Source: Alphaproteobacteria bacterium (lineage in GTDB: Bacteria; Pseudomonadota; Alphaproteobacteria; SHVP01). From it: a stretch of 64,000 bases of DNA. Shown here one piece after another: positions 1 through 9,558 of this stretch (positions within the stretch are counted from its first letter, which is position 1; each line of letters begins with the position of its first letter). Location: assembly GCA_040216735.1 (NCBI GenBank), contig JAVJOO010000002.1:213118-277117 (forward strand), given 5' to 3'. The notes beneath the pieces were generated by a model. That model was not told the origin of the DNA and searched no databases. It was given only the letters and a program-made list of their open reading frames with translations. Both the position numbers and the translations under genes were made by a program.

Positions 1-1346
1 CCTGCGCCAAGCATCACGGCCGGATTGGACGTATTGGTGCAACTCGTGATGGCTGCGATGACGACGTCGCCATGGGTCAGTTCATAGTTGGCGCCGCGAA
101 CCTTGACGCTTTTTTCCTTATCCTTAACGCCGTATTCGCTTTCGAGACCAGCCTTGAAGCCCGACGCGGCGGTCGACAGCGGGAGACGGTCCTGCGGCCG
201 CTTCGGACCGGCGAGGCTCGGTTCGACCGTCGAAATGTCGAGTTCCATCGTCGCCGAAAACGTCGGCTCGGGACCCCGCGACGTCCGCCACAATCCCTGG
301 GCCTTGGCGTATTTTTCGACAAGGTCGATATCGGCCTTCTTGCGGCCGGTGGCCCGCAAATAGGCGAGGGTCTCGTCGTCGACCGGAAAGAACCCGCAGG
401 TCGCACCGTATTCCGGCGCCATGTTCGAGATCGTGGCACGGTCTGCGAGCGACAGCTGCGACAAACCTGGGCCGTAGAACTCGACGAACTTGCCGACCAC
501 GCCCATCTTGCGCAGCATTTGCGTCACGGTCAGCACGAGATCGGTCGCGGTGGTGCCCTCCTTGGGCTTGCCGCTCAAGCGGAACCCGACGACCTCGGGA
601 ATCAGCATCGAGATCGGTTGCCCGAGCATCGCCGCCTCGGCCTCGATACCGCCGACCCCCCAACCGAGGACCGACAACCCGTTCACCATCGTCGTGTGGC
701 TATCGGTGCCGACCAGCGTGTCGGGATAGGCAAAGGTCTTGCCTGCAACCTTATCGGTCCACACGACACGCGCGAGATACTCGAGATTCACTTGATGGCA
801 AATACCGACGCCTGGCGGCACCACGCGGAAATTGTCGAACGCTTCCTGACCCCAGCGCAGGAACTCGTAGCGTTCCATGTTGCGCTCGTATTCAAACTGC
901 ACGTTGTTCTTAAAGGCCGACGCTGTCCCGAAGGTATCCACCATCACTGAATGGTCGATCACCAGGTCGACGGGCGACAGTGGATTGATCTTGGCGGGGT
1001 CGCCACCGGTTGCAGCGACGGCATCGCGCATGGCGGCCAAATCGACCACTGCGGGAACCCCGGTAAAGTCTTGCATCAATACGCGTGCCGGCCGGTAAGC
1101 GATTTCGCGCGCCATCTTGCGCCGCTTCAACCACGACGCCATGGCCTTCACGTCGGAAACTTTGACAGTGCGCCCGTCTTCGTATCGCAGCAGGTTTTCG
1201 AACAACACCTTGAGCGAGAGAGGCAACGTACTGAGATCAACGTCGAGCGCCTTTTGCGCGGCTTTGATGCTGAAGTACTCGTAGCTGCGATTGCCGACCT
1301 TCAATGTCCGGCGCGTTTTGAGAGTGTCCCGACCGATCGACGCCAC
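1..1346 (-). CDS. acnA: Aconitate hydratase A, N-terminal part (runs off left edge)
   Basis: TCA-cycle enzyme interconverting citrate and isocitrate with a [4Fe-4S] cluster. About 448 codons are visible; the C-terminal half lies outside the window. The start is GTG at 1346, giving [10 protein letters not shown], preceded by a clear GGAGG six bases upstream; no in-frame ATG fits. The visible part contains the aconitase motif [11 protein letters not shown] near the edge, with Cys436 the first expected cluster ligand (near Cys435 of E. coli AcnA). It is divergent from ccmA, with about 225 bases between them. AcnA-type rather than AcnB-type by its N-terminus ([15 protein letters not shown]). Function secure; completeness cannot be judged. 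Confidence 0.95.
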   Translation of the reverse strand, partial: MASIGRDTLKTRRTLKVGNRSYEYFSIKAAQKALDVDLSTLPLSLKVLFENLLRYEDGRTVKVSDVKAMASWLKRRKMAREIAYRPARVLMQDFTGVPAVVDLAAMRDAVAATGGDPAKINPLSPVDLVIDHSVMVDTFGTASAFKNNVQFEYERNMERYEFLRWGQEAFDNFRVVPPGVGICHQVNLEYLARVVWTDKVAGKTFAYPDTLVGTDSHTTMVNGLSVLGWGVGGIEAEAAMLGQPISMLIPEVVGFRLSGKPKEGTTATDLVLTVTQMLRKMGVVGKFVEFYGPGLSQLSLADRATISNMAPEYGATCGFFPVDDETLAYLRATGRKKADIDLVEKYAKAQGLWRTSRGPEPTFSATMELDISTVEPSLAGPKRPQDRLPLSTAASGFKAGLESEYGVKDKEKSVKVRGANYELTHGDVVIAAITSCTNTSNPAVMLGA

Positions 1347-1571
1347 AGTATGCCTCCAAACCTAGTTGAGCGCGGCCCAACGACGCGCTGGAGCGCGGTT
1401 TACCATGGCCAGAAAGGCAATTCTACTCGGCTGGCCAACGGGAACCCGAGCCACACCCGCTTTTACAGCGTGCACGGCCCGGCCACCGTTTGCAGAGGGG
1501 AAATTTTGCGCCCTAAACTGCCTGCGCCTTGCCGCAATCAGGTGGCACGGCCAACCAGAGCAATCCACCGC

Positions 1572-2237
1572 ATGACTTCTGCCCCCCGGCGCGAAGTATT
1601 CCGGGCCGACCGACTGACCTGTATTCGCGGCCAACGGCTTGTGTTTGCCGACCTATCCTTCGCGGTAGCGCCGGGCCAGGTAACGCTGCTGCGCGGGCCA
1701 AACGGGAGCGGCAAGTCAAGCTTGCTTCGCTTGGTGGCCGGACTCCTGAAACCGGCAAGCGGACAAATGTCCTGGGGCGCCGCGACCGCCCCGCCCGATC
1801 CGGATTTCCACCGGCGGCAAATCAGGTATGTCGGCCACCAGGATGCGGTGAAGCCGTCTTTGAGCGTCGCCGAAAACCTCGTCTACTGGTCGGCGATTTA
1901 TGGCGCACCCCAATCCGACCGCGCGGCGGTCGACGCCGCGCTGGCGACGCAGGCACTCGACGGCCTCGCCGACCTTCCCGCTCGGCTGTTGTCGGCCGGT
2001 CAGCGGCGCAGACTCAACCTCGTTCGCCTAACGCTGTCGCCCGGCCACCTGTGGCTTCTCGACGAACCGACGGTAACCCTCGATGCCGACAGCGTTCGGC
2101 GCCTTGAGGCCGGCCTGCGCGCCCATCTTTCCAACGCCGGCAGCGCTTTGATCGCAACACATGCTCCGCTGTCGATCGACGCCCAGGAGACCGTCGAGTT
2201 GTCGTTGGCGCGGACTTTGGAGTCGGAAGATGTCTGA
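1572..2237 (+). CDS. ccmA: Haem exporter ATP-binding protein CcmA
   Basis: ABC ATPase of the CcmABCD complex, which releases haem-loaded CcmE for cytochrome c maturation at the inner membrane. 221 residues, normal length. Walker A GPNGSGKSS at residues 42-50, an LSAGQRRR signature and Walker B LWLLDEP follow in order. ATG at 1572 matches the family N-terminus; an open frame extends upstream to 951 but is antisense to acnA and not family-like. The last 8 bases overlap ccmB, so the two are probably translationally coupled. First gene of the ccm cluster. Confidence 0.95.
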   Translation: MTSAPRREVFRADRLTCIRGQRLVFADLSFAVAPGQVTLLRGPNGSGKSSLLRLVAGLLKPASGQMSWGAATAPPDPDFHRRQIRYVGHQDAVKPSLSVAENLVYWSAIYGAPQSDRAAVDAALATQALDGLADLPARLLSAGQRRRLNLVRLTLSPGHLWLLDEPTVTLDADSVRRLEAGLRAHLSNAGSALIATHAPLSIDAQETVELSLARTLESEDV

Positions 2238-2895
2238 GTTTCTCGCTCTCCTGCGCCGCGATGTGCTCCTCGCCCGGCGCCAGGGCGGTGCGACGACCAG
2301 CGTCGCCGTCTTCTTCATCCTGACGGTAACGCTTTTTCCCCTCGGGGTTGGGCCGGAATCGGCGCTCCTCGGACGGATTGCAAGCGGTGTCATCTGGGTG
2401 GCCGCACTTCTGGCCACCATGCTTTCTCTCGACCGCATGTATCAGAGCGATTTCGAAGACGGCAGTCTCGATCTGATCGCACTGAGCCCGCTGCCGCTGG
2501 AACTTGTATCGCTCGCCAAGACGCTCGCCCATTGGGCGACAACGGGCCTCTTGCTGGTGGTGCTGAGTCCGCTCCTCGGGGTACTGATGCAACTCGACGC
2601 GTCCGCTTTTCCGACACTGATCGCGGCAATGGCCTTGGGCACGCCGACCTTGAGCTTGTTGGGCGGCATCGGGGCGGCGCTTACCGTCGGCGTCAAGCGC
2701 GGCGGGGTCTTGCTTTCGCTCCTGGTCATCCCGCTCTTTATCCCCGTGTTGATCTTCGGCGTCGCGGCCGTCGATGCGGCAGCCAGCGGGCTGTCGCCGC
2801 GCCCTCATTTGCTGATCCTAGGGGCCCTTTTCCTATTCTCGGCCGTTCTTGCACCGCTCGCGGGCGCGGCGGCGCTGCGACTGAATTTGGAATAA
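2230..2895 (+). CDS. ccmB: Haem exporter membrane protein CcmB
   Basis: Integral membrane partner of CcmA in the CcmABCD ABC complex. 221 residues with about six hydrophobic segments, e.g. around residues 20-40, 50-70 and 95-125. The start ATG at 2230 (MSEFLALLRRD) lies inside the ccmA 3' end; this short N-terminus fits the family better than the longer open frame from 2161. Followed by a 90-base gap before ccmC. Confidence 0.94.
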   Translation: MSEFLALLRRDVLLARRQGGATTSVAVFFILTVTLFPLGVGPESALLGRIASGVIWVAALLATMLSLDRMYQSDFEDGSLDLIALSPLPLELVSLAKTLAHWATTGLLLVVLSPLLGVLMQLDASAFPTLIAAMALGTPTLSLLGGIGAALTVGVKRGGVLLSLLVIPLFIPVLIFGVAAVDAAASGLSPRPHLLILGALFLFSAVLAPLAGAAALRLNLE

Positions 2896-2985
2896 TGCAA
2901 CGGGGCACCTGTTGAGGTATCCAACGCCCGATAACCAAACCCTCACGGTGTCGTGCATTGCCGCACCGTCGACGGAGAAAGCCTA

Positions 2986-3738
2986 ATGGCCACTATGCAT
3001 CGTTTCGCCAACCCCGCGCGCTTTGTGCGTATTAGCTCCGCCCTCCTGCCGTGGCTCACCGGCGCAACTGCCATTTTGTTCGGGATCGGGCTGTACCTGG
3101 GATTATTTGTGTCGCCGCCCGACTATCAGCAAGGGGACAGCGTAAGGATCATGTACGTGCATGTCCCCGCCGCGACGCTGGCCTCAGGCGTGTACGCATT
3201 CATGGCAATCGCCAGCGCGGTTGCGTTGATCTGGCGTCACCCGCTGGCCGACATCGCGGCAAAGTCCGCAGCGCCGATCGGCGCGGTCTTTACCCTTATC
3301 GCCCTCATCACCGGCGCGCTGTGGGGCCAACCGACTTGGGGCACCTGGTGGGTGTGGGATGCACGGCTGACCTCCGTATTGATCATGTTATTCCTCTACT
3401 TGGGATACATGGGTCTGTGGGAAGCCTTCGACGACGACCGCCGGGCCGCCAAAGCCGCTGCTATTTTGGCCTTGGTCGGCGCGGTCAATCTTCCCATCAT
3501 CAAATTCTCCGTCGACTGGTGGAACACGCTGCATCAGCCAGCCAGCATCATTCGGGTTGGCGGCCCGACCATTCACCCCGACCTTCTGTCGCCCCTTGCC
3601 GTGATGTGGGGCGGATTTGCGTGTTTCTTTGCGGTCGTTCTTATCTTGCGCATGCAACGAGAGATCGTTGCCCGGCGAATCCAGGCCCTGCAAACGCTGT
3701 ATGTTGCAGCCGACGGCCATGCGGCGGCTGAAACCTAG
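2986..3738 (+). CDS. ccmC: Haem-handling membrane protein CcmC
   Basis: Six-helix membrane protein that presents haem to CcmE. 250 residues. Carries the family's tryptophan-rich WWVWDARLTS motif in a periplasmic loop, near residue 120. ATG at 2986 is chosen over the open frame from 2953 because GGAG lies about 8 bases upstream. Followed by 107 bases before ccmD, the largest gap inside the cluster. Confidence 0.95.
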   Translation: MATMHRFANPARFVRISSALLPWLTGATAILFGIGLYLGLFVSPPDYQQGDSVRIMYVHVPAATLASGVYAFMAIASAVALIWRHPLADIAAKSAAPIGAVFTLIALITGALWGQPTWGTWWVWDARLTSVLIMLFLYLGYMGLWEAFDDDRRAAKAAAILALVGAVNLPIIKFSVDWWNTLHQPASIIRVGGPTIHPDLLSPLAVMWGGFACFFAVVLILRMQREIVARRIQALQTLYVAADGHAAAET

Positions 3739-3845
3739 GACCGGGCGTTGTGTGGACCCATCTTGGGTGGGTTCCTATATTGGCGCGCGGCGACACCGGC
3801 GACCCCGCACCGGTCGCCCCAGACAAGGCGTAAGACATCAACGGC

Positions 3846-4052
3846 ATGGGCATGGCGGCAATTCTTCATATGGGCGGATACGGGGCCTTCGTTTGGCCGG
3901 CCTTCGGGGTAACTGCCGTCCTCCTCGTGGGCCTATTCCTGCGCAGCCGCCTTGCCTTGAAGATCGATCAAAAGACGCTAGATCTTCTGCAGCAGGCGCG
4001 GCGTGGACGGCGGCGCGACCTCACTGGCGCCCAGAAAGAATCGGACACCTAG
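3846..4052 (+). CDS. ccmD: Haem exporter protein CcmD
   Basis: Small single-pass membrane protein (68 residues) that helps release holo-CcmE from CcmABC. One hydrophobic helix at about residues 12-32, preceded by the typical HMGGYGAFVWPAF, followed by a basic cytoplasmic tail (LQQARRGRRRD). The stop is one base before the ccmE ATG. Identity rests on size, topology, the YGAFVWPA motif and position between ccmC and ccmE. Confidence 0.9.
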   Translation: MGMAAILHMGGYGAFVWPAFGVTAVLLVGLFLRSRLALKIDQKTLDLLQQARRGRRRDLTGAQKESDT

Positions 4053-4053
4053 C

Positions 4054-4497
4054 ATGAGACCGAAACGCCGCCGCTTGTATTTCGTGCTGGCCGGGATGTC
4101 CGCACTCGCCGTCGCGGTCGCCTTGGCCTTGGCCGCCTTCGAGGACAACCTCGTCTTCTTCAACAGCCCCACCGACGTGTATGCGAAAGAAGTCCCGCAG
4201 GATCGGCGCTTCAGACTAGGCGGCTTGGTCGAAGAAGAGTCGGTCGCCAAATCCGCGGACGGATTGACCACCACCTTCAGAGTGACCGATCTGAATCGCG
4301 CGGTGCCGGTAGCCTATACCGGAATCTTGCCCGACCTGTTCCGCGAGGGTCAGGGAATCGTGGCCGACGGCCATCTCAACGCCGACGGCACCTTCGTTGC
4401 CGACAACGTCCTGGCAAAACACGACGAAAATTATATGCCGCCGGAAGTCGCCGAAGCGCTGAAAAAGAGCGGCAAATGGAAAGGTGGTTCGGAGTGA
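4054..4497 (+). CDS. ccmE: Cytochrome c maturation haem chaperone CcmE
   Basis: Periplasmic-facing haem chaperone that binds haem covalently and passes it to CcmF. 147 residues: basic N-terminus, membrane anchor at about 8-29, then an OB-fold domain. His123 and Tyr127 (in HDENY) match the HxxxY haem-binding pair. The start ATG at 4054 is one base after ccmD; the open frame from 4003 lies in ccmD. The stop TGA overlaps the proposed ccmF GTG. Confidence 0.95.
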   Translation: MRPKRRRLYFVLAGMSALAVAVALALAAFEDNLVFFNSPTDVYAKEVPQDRRFRLGGLVEEESVAKSADGLTTTFRVTDLNRAVPVAYTGILPDLFREGQGIVADGHLNADGTFVADNVLAKHDENYMPPEVAEALKKSGKWKGGSE

Positions 4498-6491
4498 TCG
4501 CCGAGCTCGGGCATTTTGCGATCATCTTGGCGCTCATCGTCGCCATCGTGCAGGGCACCCTGCCGTTGATCGGCGCGCAACTTCGCATTCCGTCCCTGAC
4601 CGCGGTCGCGCGGCCCACGGCAACAGTGCATTTCTTCCTGGTTGCCTTCGCGTTCGTCGCACTGACCCACGCCTTCGTGACCTCGGATTTCTCCGTTCTC
4701 AACGTCTGGCAGAACTCCCATACCGACAAACCGCTGCTCTACAAGATCAGCGGCGTATGGGGGAATCACGAAGGCTCGCTCCTGCTATGGGTGTTGATCC
4801 TGGCGACGTTCGGCGCCGGTGTCGCCGTCCTCGGCAACAACTTGCCTTTTTCGCTTCGCACCCGCGTCGTCGCCGTTCAAGGGTTGATCGGCGTTGGATT
4901 TCTGCTGCTCCTCGTTTTCACATCGAATCCGTTCGAACGGGTCTTTCCCGTCCCCGCGCAGGGCAACGGACTGAACCCATTGCTACAGGATCCTGGGCTC
5001 GCCTTTCACCCGCCGTTTCTCTATTTCGGCTATGTCGGATTTTCCATTGCCTTTTCGTTTGCCGTCGCCGCACTGATCGAAGGCAAGGTCGATGCCGCTT
5101 GGGCGCGTTGGGTGCGGCCATGGACCCTCGCCTCCTGGACAGCATTGACGATCGGCATCGCGATGGGGAGCTGGTGGGCCTACTACGAACTGGGGTGGGG
5201 CGGCTGGTGGTTCTGGGATCCAGTCGAGAACGCGTCCTTCATGCCGTGGCTACTCGGCACCGCACTCCTGCATAGCGCTATCGTGGTGGAGAAACGCGAT
5301 TCGCTAAAGTCGTGGACCGTTCTGCTCGCGATACTGACCTTTTCCTTCAGCCTGCTCGGCACGTTCATCGTCCGGTCGGGCGTCCTGACATCCGTGCACG
5401 CCTTTTCCACCGATCCGGAACGCGGCATCTTCATCCTCGCCTTCCTCGTTGTGGCGATCGGCGGGTCGCTGGCGCTATACGCCTGGCGCGCACCGTCCCT
5501 CAAAGGCGGTGGAATCTTCGCGCCGGTGAGCCGCGAAGGCGCCTTGGTGCTAAACAACTTGCTGCTGGTAGCGGCGACCGCCACGGTTTTGATCGGGACG
5601 ATGTACCCGCTGTTCCTCGATGCAATCACTGGCGAAAAAGTCACGGTCGGTCCGCCATTCTTCAACGCGACCTTTGTGCCGCTGATGGTCCCGCTCCTTG
5701 CGGTCATGGCAATCGGCCCAATGATGCCCTGGAAAAGAGCGGACCTCGCGGGGACGCTCGGCCGCCTCAAGATCGCTGCGGCCGCAACGATCGCGATTGC
5801 CCTAATGACGCTGTATTTCTCCGGCTTCGACCCGATCTTGGCGGTTCTTGGCATCGCGCTGGGCACATGGCTGGTGGTTGGCGCCGCCAGCGACATCGGC
5901 GACCGGACCAAGTTGTTCCGCCTTCCGTTCCCCGACTCGCTGCGGCGTGCCCGCAATCTGCCCCGTTCGGCCTGGGGGGGCGCCATCGCCCATGCCGGAC
6001 TGGGCGTCGCCATCCTCGGCATTGCAGGTTCCCTTTCATGGGAAACCGAGCGACTGCAAATCATGCGACCGGGGGACCGGGCGGAGATCGCCGGCTACGA
6101 GTTGGAGTTCGATGGAGTCGTTCCGGTGCGCGGACCGAACTACGACGCTGTCCGGGGGACCTTCCGCATTTACAAGGACGACAAACTCATCGACGTGATG
6201 ACGCCCGAGACGCGCCGTTTCACCGACCCACCGATGGTCACGACCGAAGCCGCCATTCGCCCGCATAACTTCGGCGACCTCTACGCAGTTGTCGGCGAAT
6301 CGAACGGCGACGGCGGCTACGCCGCCCGGATCTATCACAAGCCGATGATCAATTGGCTTTGGATCGGCGCGCTTCTCATGGCATTGGGCGGACTGGTTTC
6401 GTTGACCGACCGTCGACTACGGGTCGGCGCGCCGGCACGACGGACAGCAACGAGCGCCGCAAAGATACCGACGCCCCAGCGGGCAAACTAG
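4494..6491 (+). CDS. ccmF: Cytochrome c haem lyase subunit CcmF
   Basis: Large membrane component of the haem lyase that ligates haem to apocytochrome c. About 665 residues, many transmembrane helices, with the WWD-type motif WGGWWFWDPVENASFMPW and a periplasmic domain near the C-terminus. I prefer GTG at 4494 (VIAELGHFAII): it matches the family start MIAE-GHF, overlaps the ccmE stop as GTGA, and has GGAAAGGTGG just upstream. ATG at 4476 would add six residues. The stop abuts ccmG. Confidence 0.94.
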   Translation: MIAELGHFAIILALIVAIVQGTLPLIGAQLRIPSLTAVARPTATVHFFLVAFAFVALTHAFVTSDFSVLNVWQNSHTDKPLLYKISGVWGNHEGSLLLWVLILATFGAGVAVLGNNLPFSLRTRVVAVQGLIGVGFLLLLVFTSNPFERVFPVPAQGNGLNPLLQDPGLAFHPPFLYFGYVGFSIAFSFAVAALIEGKVDAAWARWVRPWTLASWTALTIGIAMGSWWAYYELGWGGWWFWDPVENASFMPWLLGTALLHSAIVVEKRDSLKSWTVLLAILTFSFSLLGTFIVRSGVLTSVHAFSTDPERGIFILAFLVVAIGGSLALYAWRAPSLKGGGIFAPVSREGALVLNNLLLVAATATVLIGTMYPLFLDAITGEKVTVGPPFFNATFVPLMVPLLAVMAIGPMMPWKRADLAGTLGRLKIAAAATIAIALMTLYFSGFDPILAVLGIALGTWLVVGAASDIGDRTKLFRLPFPDSLRRARNLPRSAWGGAIAHAGLGVAILGIAGSLSWETERLQIMRPGDRAEIAGYELEFDGVVPVRGPNYDAVRGTFRIYKDDKLIDVMTPETRRFTDPPMVTTEAAIRPHNFGDLYAVVGESNGDGGYAARIYHKPMINWLWIGALLMALGGLVSLTDRRLRVGAPARRTATSAAKIPTPQRAN

Positions 6492-7037
6492 ATGCGGCTG
6501 CGTTTCCTATTGCCCATCCTAGGGTTTGCCGCGCTCGCCGTCGCACTCGGTGTTGGCCTCACGTTAAAGCCGCGCGAAATTCCCTCTGCGCTTATTGGAA
6601 AACCGGTTCCCGTGTTCGATCTCCCCCCCGTGCAGGGCCGAACGGCAGGACTGTCGAGTGCGGACTTGAAGCTAAACACCCCCGTCCTAGTCAACGTCTT
6701 CGCGTCGTGGTGCGGCCCCTGCCGTGAAGAACATCCACTCTTTATGGAATTAGCGCGGACAACCGATATTAAGATCTACGGCCTGAACCAGCGCGACACG
6801 CCCGAGGATGCGGCGCGCTGGCTTGAGACCTTCGGAGACCCTTACGATCGAACCGGCGCCGATATCACCGGGCGGGTTTCGATCGATTGGGGAGTCTATG
6901 GGGTGCCCGAAACCTTTGTCGTCGATGGCTCCGGCTGCATCCAATACAAGCACATCAGCGTGATGACCCGAACGGTTCTGGAAAAAGAGATCCTGCCGCG
7001 CTTGCGCGGGGAGCGGCACGTGCCATGCAACGGATAA
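6492..7037 (+). CDS. ccmG: Thiol:disulfide oxidoreductase CcmG/DsbE
   Basis: Membrane-anchored periplasmic thioredoxin-like protein keeping the apocytochrome CXXCH cysteines reduced. 181 residues: N-terminal anchor about 4-24, thioredoxin fold with WCGPC at Cys74 and Cys77, and the YGVPETFVVDG segment containing the cis-Pro of the family. The ATG directly follows the ccmF TAG, and the 3' end overlaps ccmH by 13 bases. Confidence 0.95.
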   Translation: MRLRFLLPILGFAALAVALGVGLTLKPREIPSALIGKPVPVFDLPPVQGRTAGLSSADLKLNTPVLVNVFASWCGPCREEHPLFMELARTTDIKIYGLNQRDTPEDAARWLETFGDPYDRTGADITGRVSIDWGVYGVPETFVVDGSGCIQYKHISVMTRTVLEKEILPRLRGERHVPCNG

Positions 7038-7507
7038 ATATGCGCCGCCTCGCTTTGTTCGCCTTTGTCTTCGCCGTTCTGGCAAGTCCAGCTGCTGCGC
7101 AATACATCGATCAGGCCCTACCCGACCCCGTCCTCGAGCAACGCGCCTTGCAACTCAACAAGGATATCCGCTGCCTCGTCTGTCAGAACCAAGCAATTTC
7201 TGATTCCAACGCGACACTCGCGCGCCAACTTCGAACGATCGTGCGCGAGCGCGTTGCGGCAGGCGACAGCGACACCGAAGTGAGGGCCTATCTCGTTGAC
7301 CGCTACGGCGACTGGGTCTTGATGCGACCACCCTTGAAAGCGAGCACCGTCGTTCTGTGGGGAGCCCCCTTCGCAATCCTCGCCGCCATCTTGCTCGGGG
7401 TTGCCTTGTTCGTCGTGCGCCGGCGAAAACGGGACGCCGCACAGCTGGACCCGTTGAGCGACGACGAGGAGGCCCGCCTCGCGGCCATACTCCATGACCG
7501 GACCTGA
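7025..7507 (+). CDS. ccmH: Cytochrome c maturation protein CcmH (CycL)
   Basis: Membrane-anchored thiol protein working with CcmG/CcmF on apocytochrome c. Signal segment about 7-25, then RCLVCQNQ with Cys50 and Cys53, then a C-terminal transmembrane helix (about 109-130) and a basic/acidic tail. This is the short CcmH form; the TPR part is the separate ccmI downstream. Start ATG 7025 overlaps ccmG; ATG 7040 (MRRLALF) would be five residues shorter and cannot be excluded. Confidence 0.93.
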   Translation: MQRINMRRLALFAFVFAVLASPAAAQYIDQALPDPVLEQRALQLNKDIRCLVCQNQAISDSNATLARQLRTIVRERVAAGDSDTEVRAYLVDRYGDWVLMRPPLKASTVVLWGAPFAILAAILLGVALFVVRRRKRDAAQLDPLSDDEEARLAAILHDRT

Positions 7508-7525
7508 GCGGTTGCGAGCCGCACA

Positions 7526-9181
7526 ATGATTTGGATTGTTATCGCATTGATTTTGCTCGCGACTGTCGTCGCCATTGCGCTCCCGGCCTTGAATGCCCGG
7601 GCACCCCAGAGCACGACGGCGGACCATGACCTTGCCGTATTTGCCGACCAAATGGCGGAACTCGATCGCGAGCGCGAGCGCGACTTGATCAGTGCCGCCG
7701 AGTATGCATCTGCCCGCGCAGAGATCGGCCGTCGAATTCTCTTGGCCGAACGGGGTGCGACCGACCCAACCGCCCCCGTAAGGGGCCGACGGAGCAATCT
7801 TGCCGTCGCGGTCGGTGTGCTTCTAATGGTTCCGCTTGTCGCCGGGCCGATCTACCTATGGCGTGGTAATCCGAGCCTAGTTGGCGCTACCGTCGCCGCC
7901 CCGGACCGTCCTGCGGACGGGATCCGCGACCCCGAAACCATGGCGAGCCTACAACAGTCGATTGCTCGGTTGATCGCTCGTCTGGAGGCGGCGCCCGACG
8001 ATTTCGACGGCTGGGCTTTGCTCGGGCGTTCCTACATGGTGACGCAGGAACCATTGCGCGCGATCGATGCCTACCGAAAGGCGATTGAGCTGCGGCCGGA
8101 GGACGGTGCGGTCCGATCGTTTCTTGGCGAGGCTATCGTCTTTTCCGCCGCCGGCACGGTGACCGAGGCCGCCCAAACGGCGTTTCGGTACGCACTCACC
8201 TTGGATCCTTCCGACCCCGCAGCACGGTTCTATCTCGCGCTGGCGCAAGCACAGGCGGGCAACCTGCGCGCCGCATTCGACGACTGGCTCAATTTGGCCG
8301 GCGACACACCGGTGGACGCCCCGTGGCGACCGATGTTGATGCAACAACTGCAGGCCGCTGCCAAAGATCTAGACGTCGATCTCGCGTCGGTTCTCCCCGA
8401 GGGGCGCGCACCGGCACCGGCACTGGCCCAAAGCGCCCGCGGGCCGAGTCGCGAAGACGTCGAAGCGGCGCAAGAAATGTCGCCCCAGGACCGCGATCAA
8501 ATGATCCGCGGCATGGTCGCGGGCCTGGCCGCGCGCCTCGAGGAAAACCCCAACGATGCCGAGGGATGGGAGCGCCTTGCCCGGTCCTACCGCGTCCTCG
8601 GCGAAACGGCGAAGGCCGCCGACGCCGAGGCGCGGGCACTCGGCGTCCGCGAACAGGCGGCCGGTCAGCGTGAACCACGCCAAGCGGCCAGCCCGAACAG
8701 GGCAGAATCCCCGACTCCCTCGGGCCAGCCTGACGCCGCGCAGCAAGAAATGATCGAGGGCATGGTCGCGAGTCTCGCGGCGCGGCTTGAAGACGCCCCC
8801 CTGGACAGGGAAGGGTGGCTGCGGCTGACGCGGTCCTACGAGGTTCTGGGAAAAATCGCCCTCGCGCAGCAGTCCTACGAAAAGGCCCTCGACCATTTTC
8901 CCGAGGACGTCGAGATTTTGCAGCTATTTGCCCGGTCAGTCGTCAACCAGGCCGAATCCGATGCGCCCCTGCCGACGCAAGCCTTCAACCTTTATCGCCG
9001 CGTTCTGGAAATCCAGCGGGGCAACCCGGAGGCGCTGTATTTCGTCGGTTTGGGAGAAGCCGAACGGGATAACCGCGAAGAGGCGCGGCGGCATTGGACG
9101 CGTTTGCTTGAGTCGCTTGAACCGGGCGCCGAGGCCCGGGCGATCGTTCAACGACGTCTTCGAGAGTTGGGTACCCCTTAA
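7526..9181 (+). CDS. ccmI: CcmI-like apocytochrome c chaperone with tandem TPR-type repeats
   Basis: CcmI binds apocytochrome c and delivers it to the haem lyase. 551 residues, long for the family (often about 400-450, from memory). N-terminal helix (about 2-22), a cytoplasmic basic/acidic loop and a second helix (about 92-110) form the membrane part. The rest is periplasmic and repetitive: related units begin near residues 142, 326 and 409, each of the form ..RLEx(2)PxDxxGWxxLxRSYxVxxE. Units two and three match at 25 of 35 aligned positions, suggesting internal duplication. Last gene of the cluster. Confidence 0.88.
   Translation: MIWIVIALILLATVVAIALPALNARAPQSTTADHDLAVFADQMAELDRERERDLISAAEYASARAEIGRRILLAERGATDPTAPVRGRRSNLAVAVGVLLMVPLVAGPIYLWRGNPSLVGATVAAPDRPADGIRDPETMASLQQSIARLIARLEAAPDDFDGWALLGRSYMVTQEPLRAIDAYRKAIELRPEDGAVRSFLGEAIVFSAAGTVTEAAQTAFRYALTLDPSDPAARFYLALAQAQAGNLRAAFDDWLNLAGDTPVDAPWRPMLMQQLQAAAKDLDVDLASVLPEGRAPAPALAQSARGPSREDVEAAQEMSPQDRDQMIRGMVAGLAARLEENPNDAEGWERLARSYRVLGETAKAADAEARALGVREQAAGQREPRQAASPNRAESPTPSGQPDAAQQEMIEGMVASLAARLEDAPLDREGWLRLTRSYEVLGKIALAQQSYEKALDHFPEDVEILQLFARSVVNQAESDAPLPTQAFNLYRRVLEIQRGNPEALYFVGLGEAERDNREEARRHWTRLLESLEPGAEARAIVQRRLRELGTP
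8501..8890 (+). repeat. Duplicated TPR-type unit inside ccmI
   Basis: Two copies of an approximately 105-base coding unit begin at 8501 and 8750 (protein MIRGMVAGLAARLE... and MIEGMVASLAARLE...). They agree at 25 of 35 residues and are separated by a Gln/Pro/Ala-rich linker. A more diverged third copy begins near 7949. Confidence 0.75.
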
Positions 9182-9190
9182 ACGAAGAGA

Positions 9191-9214
9191 AGGCGCACCA
9201 GGGACGATGCGCCT
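9191..9214 (+). terminator. Hairpin after ccmI, possible weak terminator
   Basis: AGGCGCA (9191-9197) can pair with TGCGCCT (9208-9214) across a 10-base loop, ten bases after the ccmI stop. It is not followed by a good T run, so it may be a Rho-dependent end or an mRNA-stabilising hairpin. Confidence 0.35.
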
Positions 9215-9220
9215 CCTTCG

Positions 9221-9252
9221 ATTACGGACGTATTGGGGGATCGTTCCGTAAT
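9221..9252. repeat. 8-base inverted repeat downstream of ccmI
   Basis: ATTACGGA and its exact reverse complement TCCGTAAT are separated by 16 bases. It could be a protein-binding dyad or an RNA hairpin. It is far (over 300 bases) from the next start codon, so an operator role is uncertain. Confidence 0.4.
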
Positions 9253-9558
9253 TTGCGGTCGAAAAATACACCGTTAAGGCCCGAACCGCCGGCCCCAACA
9301 CCCCCCTAACCAGCAAACTCCATACCAAGCGAAAGCGTCGCCCTGCGCATCGATATCCCCTTGATTTTTATAGGTAAATTTTTCCGACGCGAGTCCCCGG
9401 GACCGGCATTCGTTCCAATACGGGGCCTCCGCCTGTACCAATATGGGATTGGCCGGGCGGCGCGGTGGACCACGCCTTGAAATCCGGCGGGACACCCCAA
9501 CATTGACAGTATCGAACGATTTGGCCGACACTAGCGCAGTCATTAAGGTTAATTCGCG

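Larger units (their letters stand above)
9182..9558. other. 377-base intergenic stretch between ccmI and a small gene
   Basis: No convincing gene on either strand. It holds the ccmI 3' hairpin, an 8-base dyad (ATTACGGA 9221-9228 with TCCGTAAT 9245-9252), more AT-rich patches around 9361-9380, a TTGACA at 9503-9508 without a good -10 at normal spacing, and TTAAGGTTAA just before the next start codon. Confidence 0.5.

Noticed and set aside
72-950. 292-codon plus-strand open frame
   Set aside because: It is antisense to acnA, with Arg/His-rich shadow composition.
3753-3781. TGGACC-N17-TATATT as an internal promoter before ccmD
   Set aside because: The -35 is only a partial match and the cluster is otherwise tightly coupled; not strong enough to list as a feature.
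9543-9552. TTAAGGTTAA as a second CtrA site
   Set aside because: The two TTAA units are only two bases apart, not seven, so it does not fit the full CtrA site.
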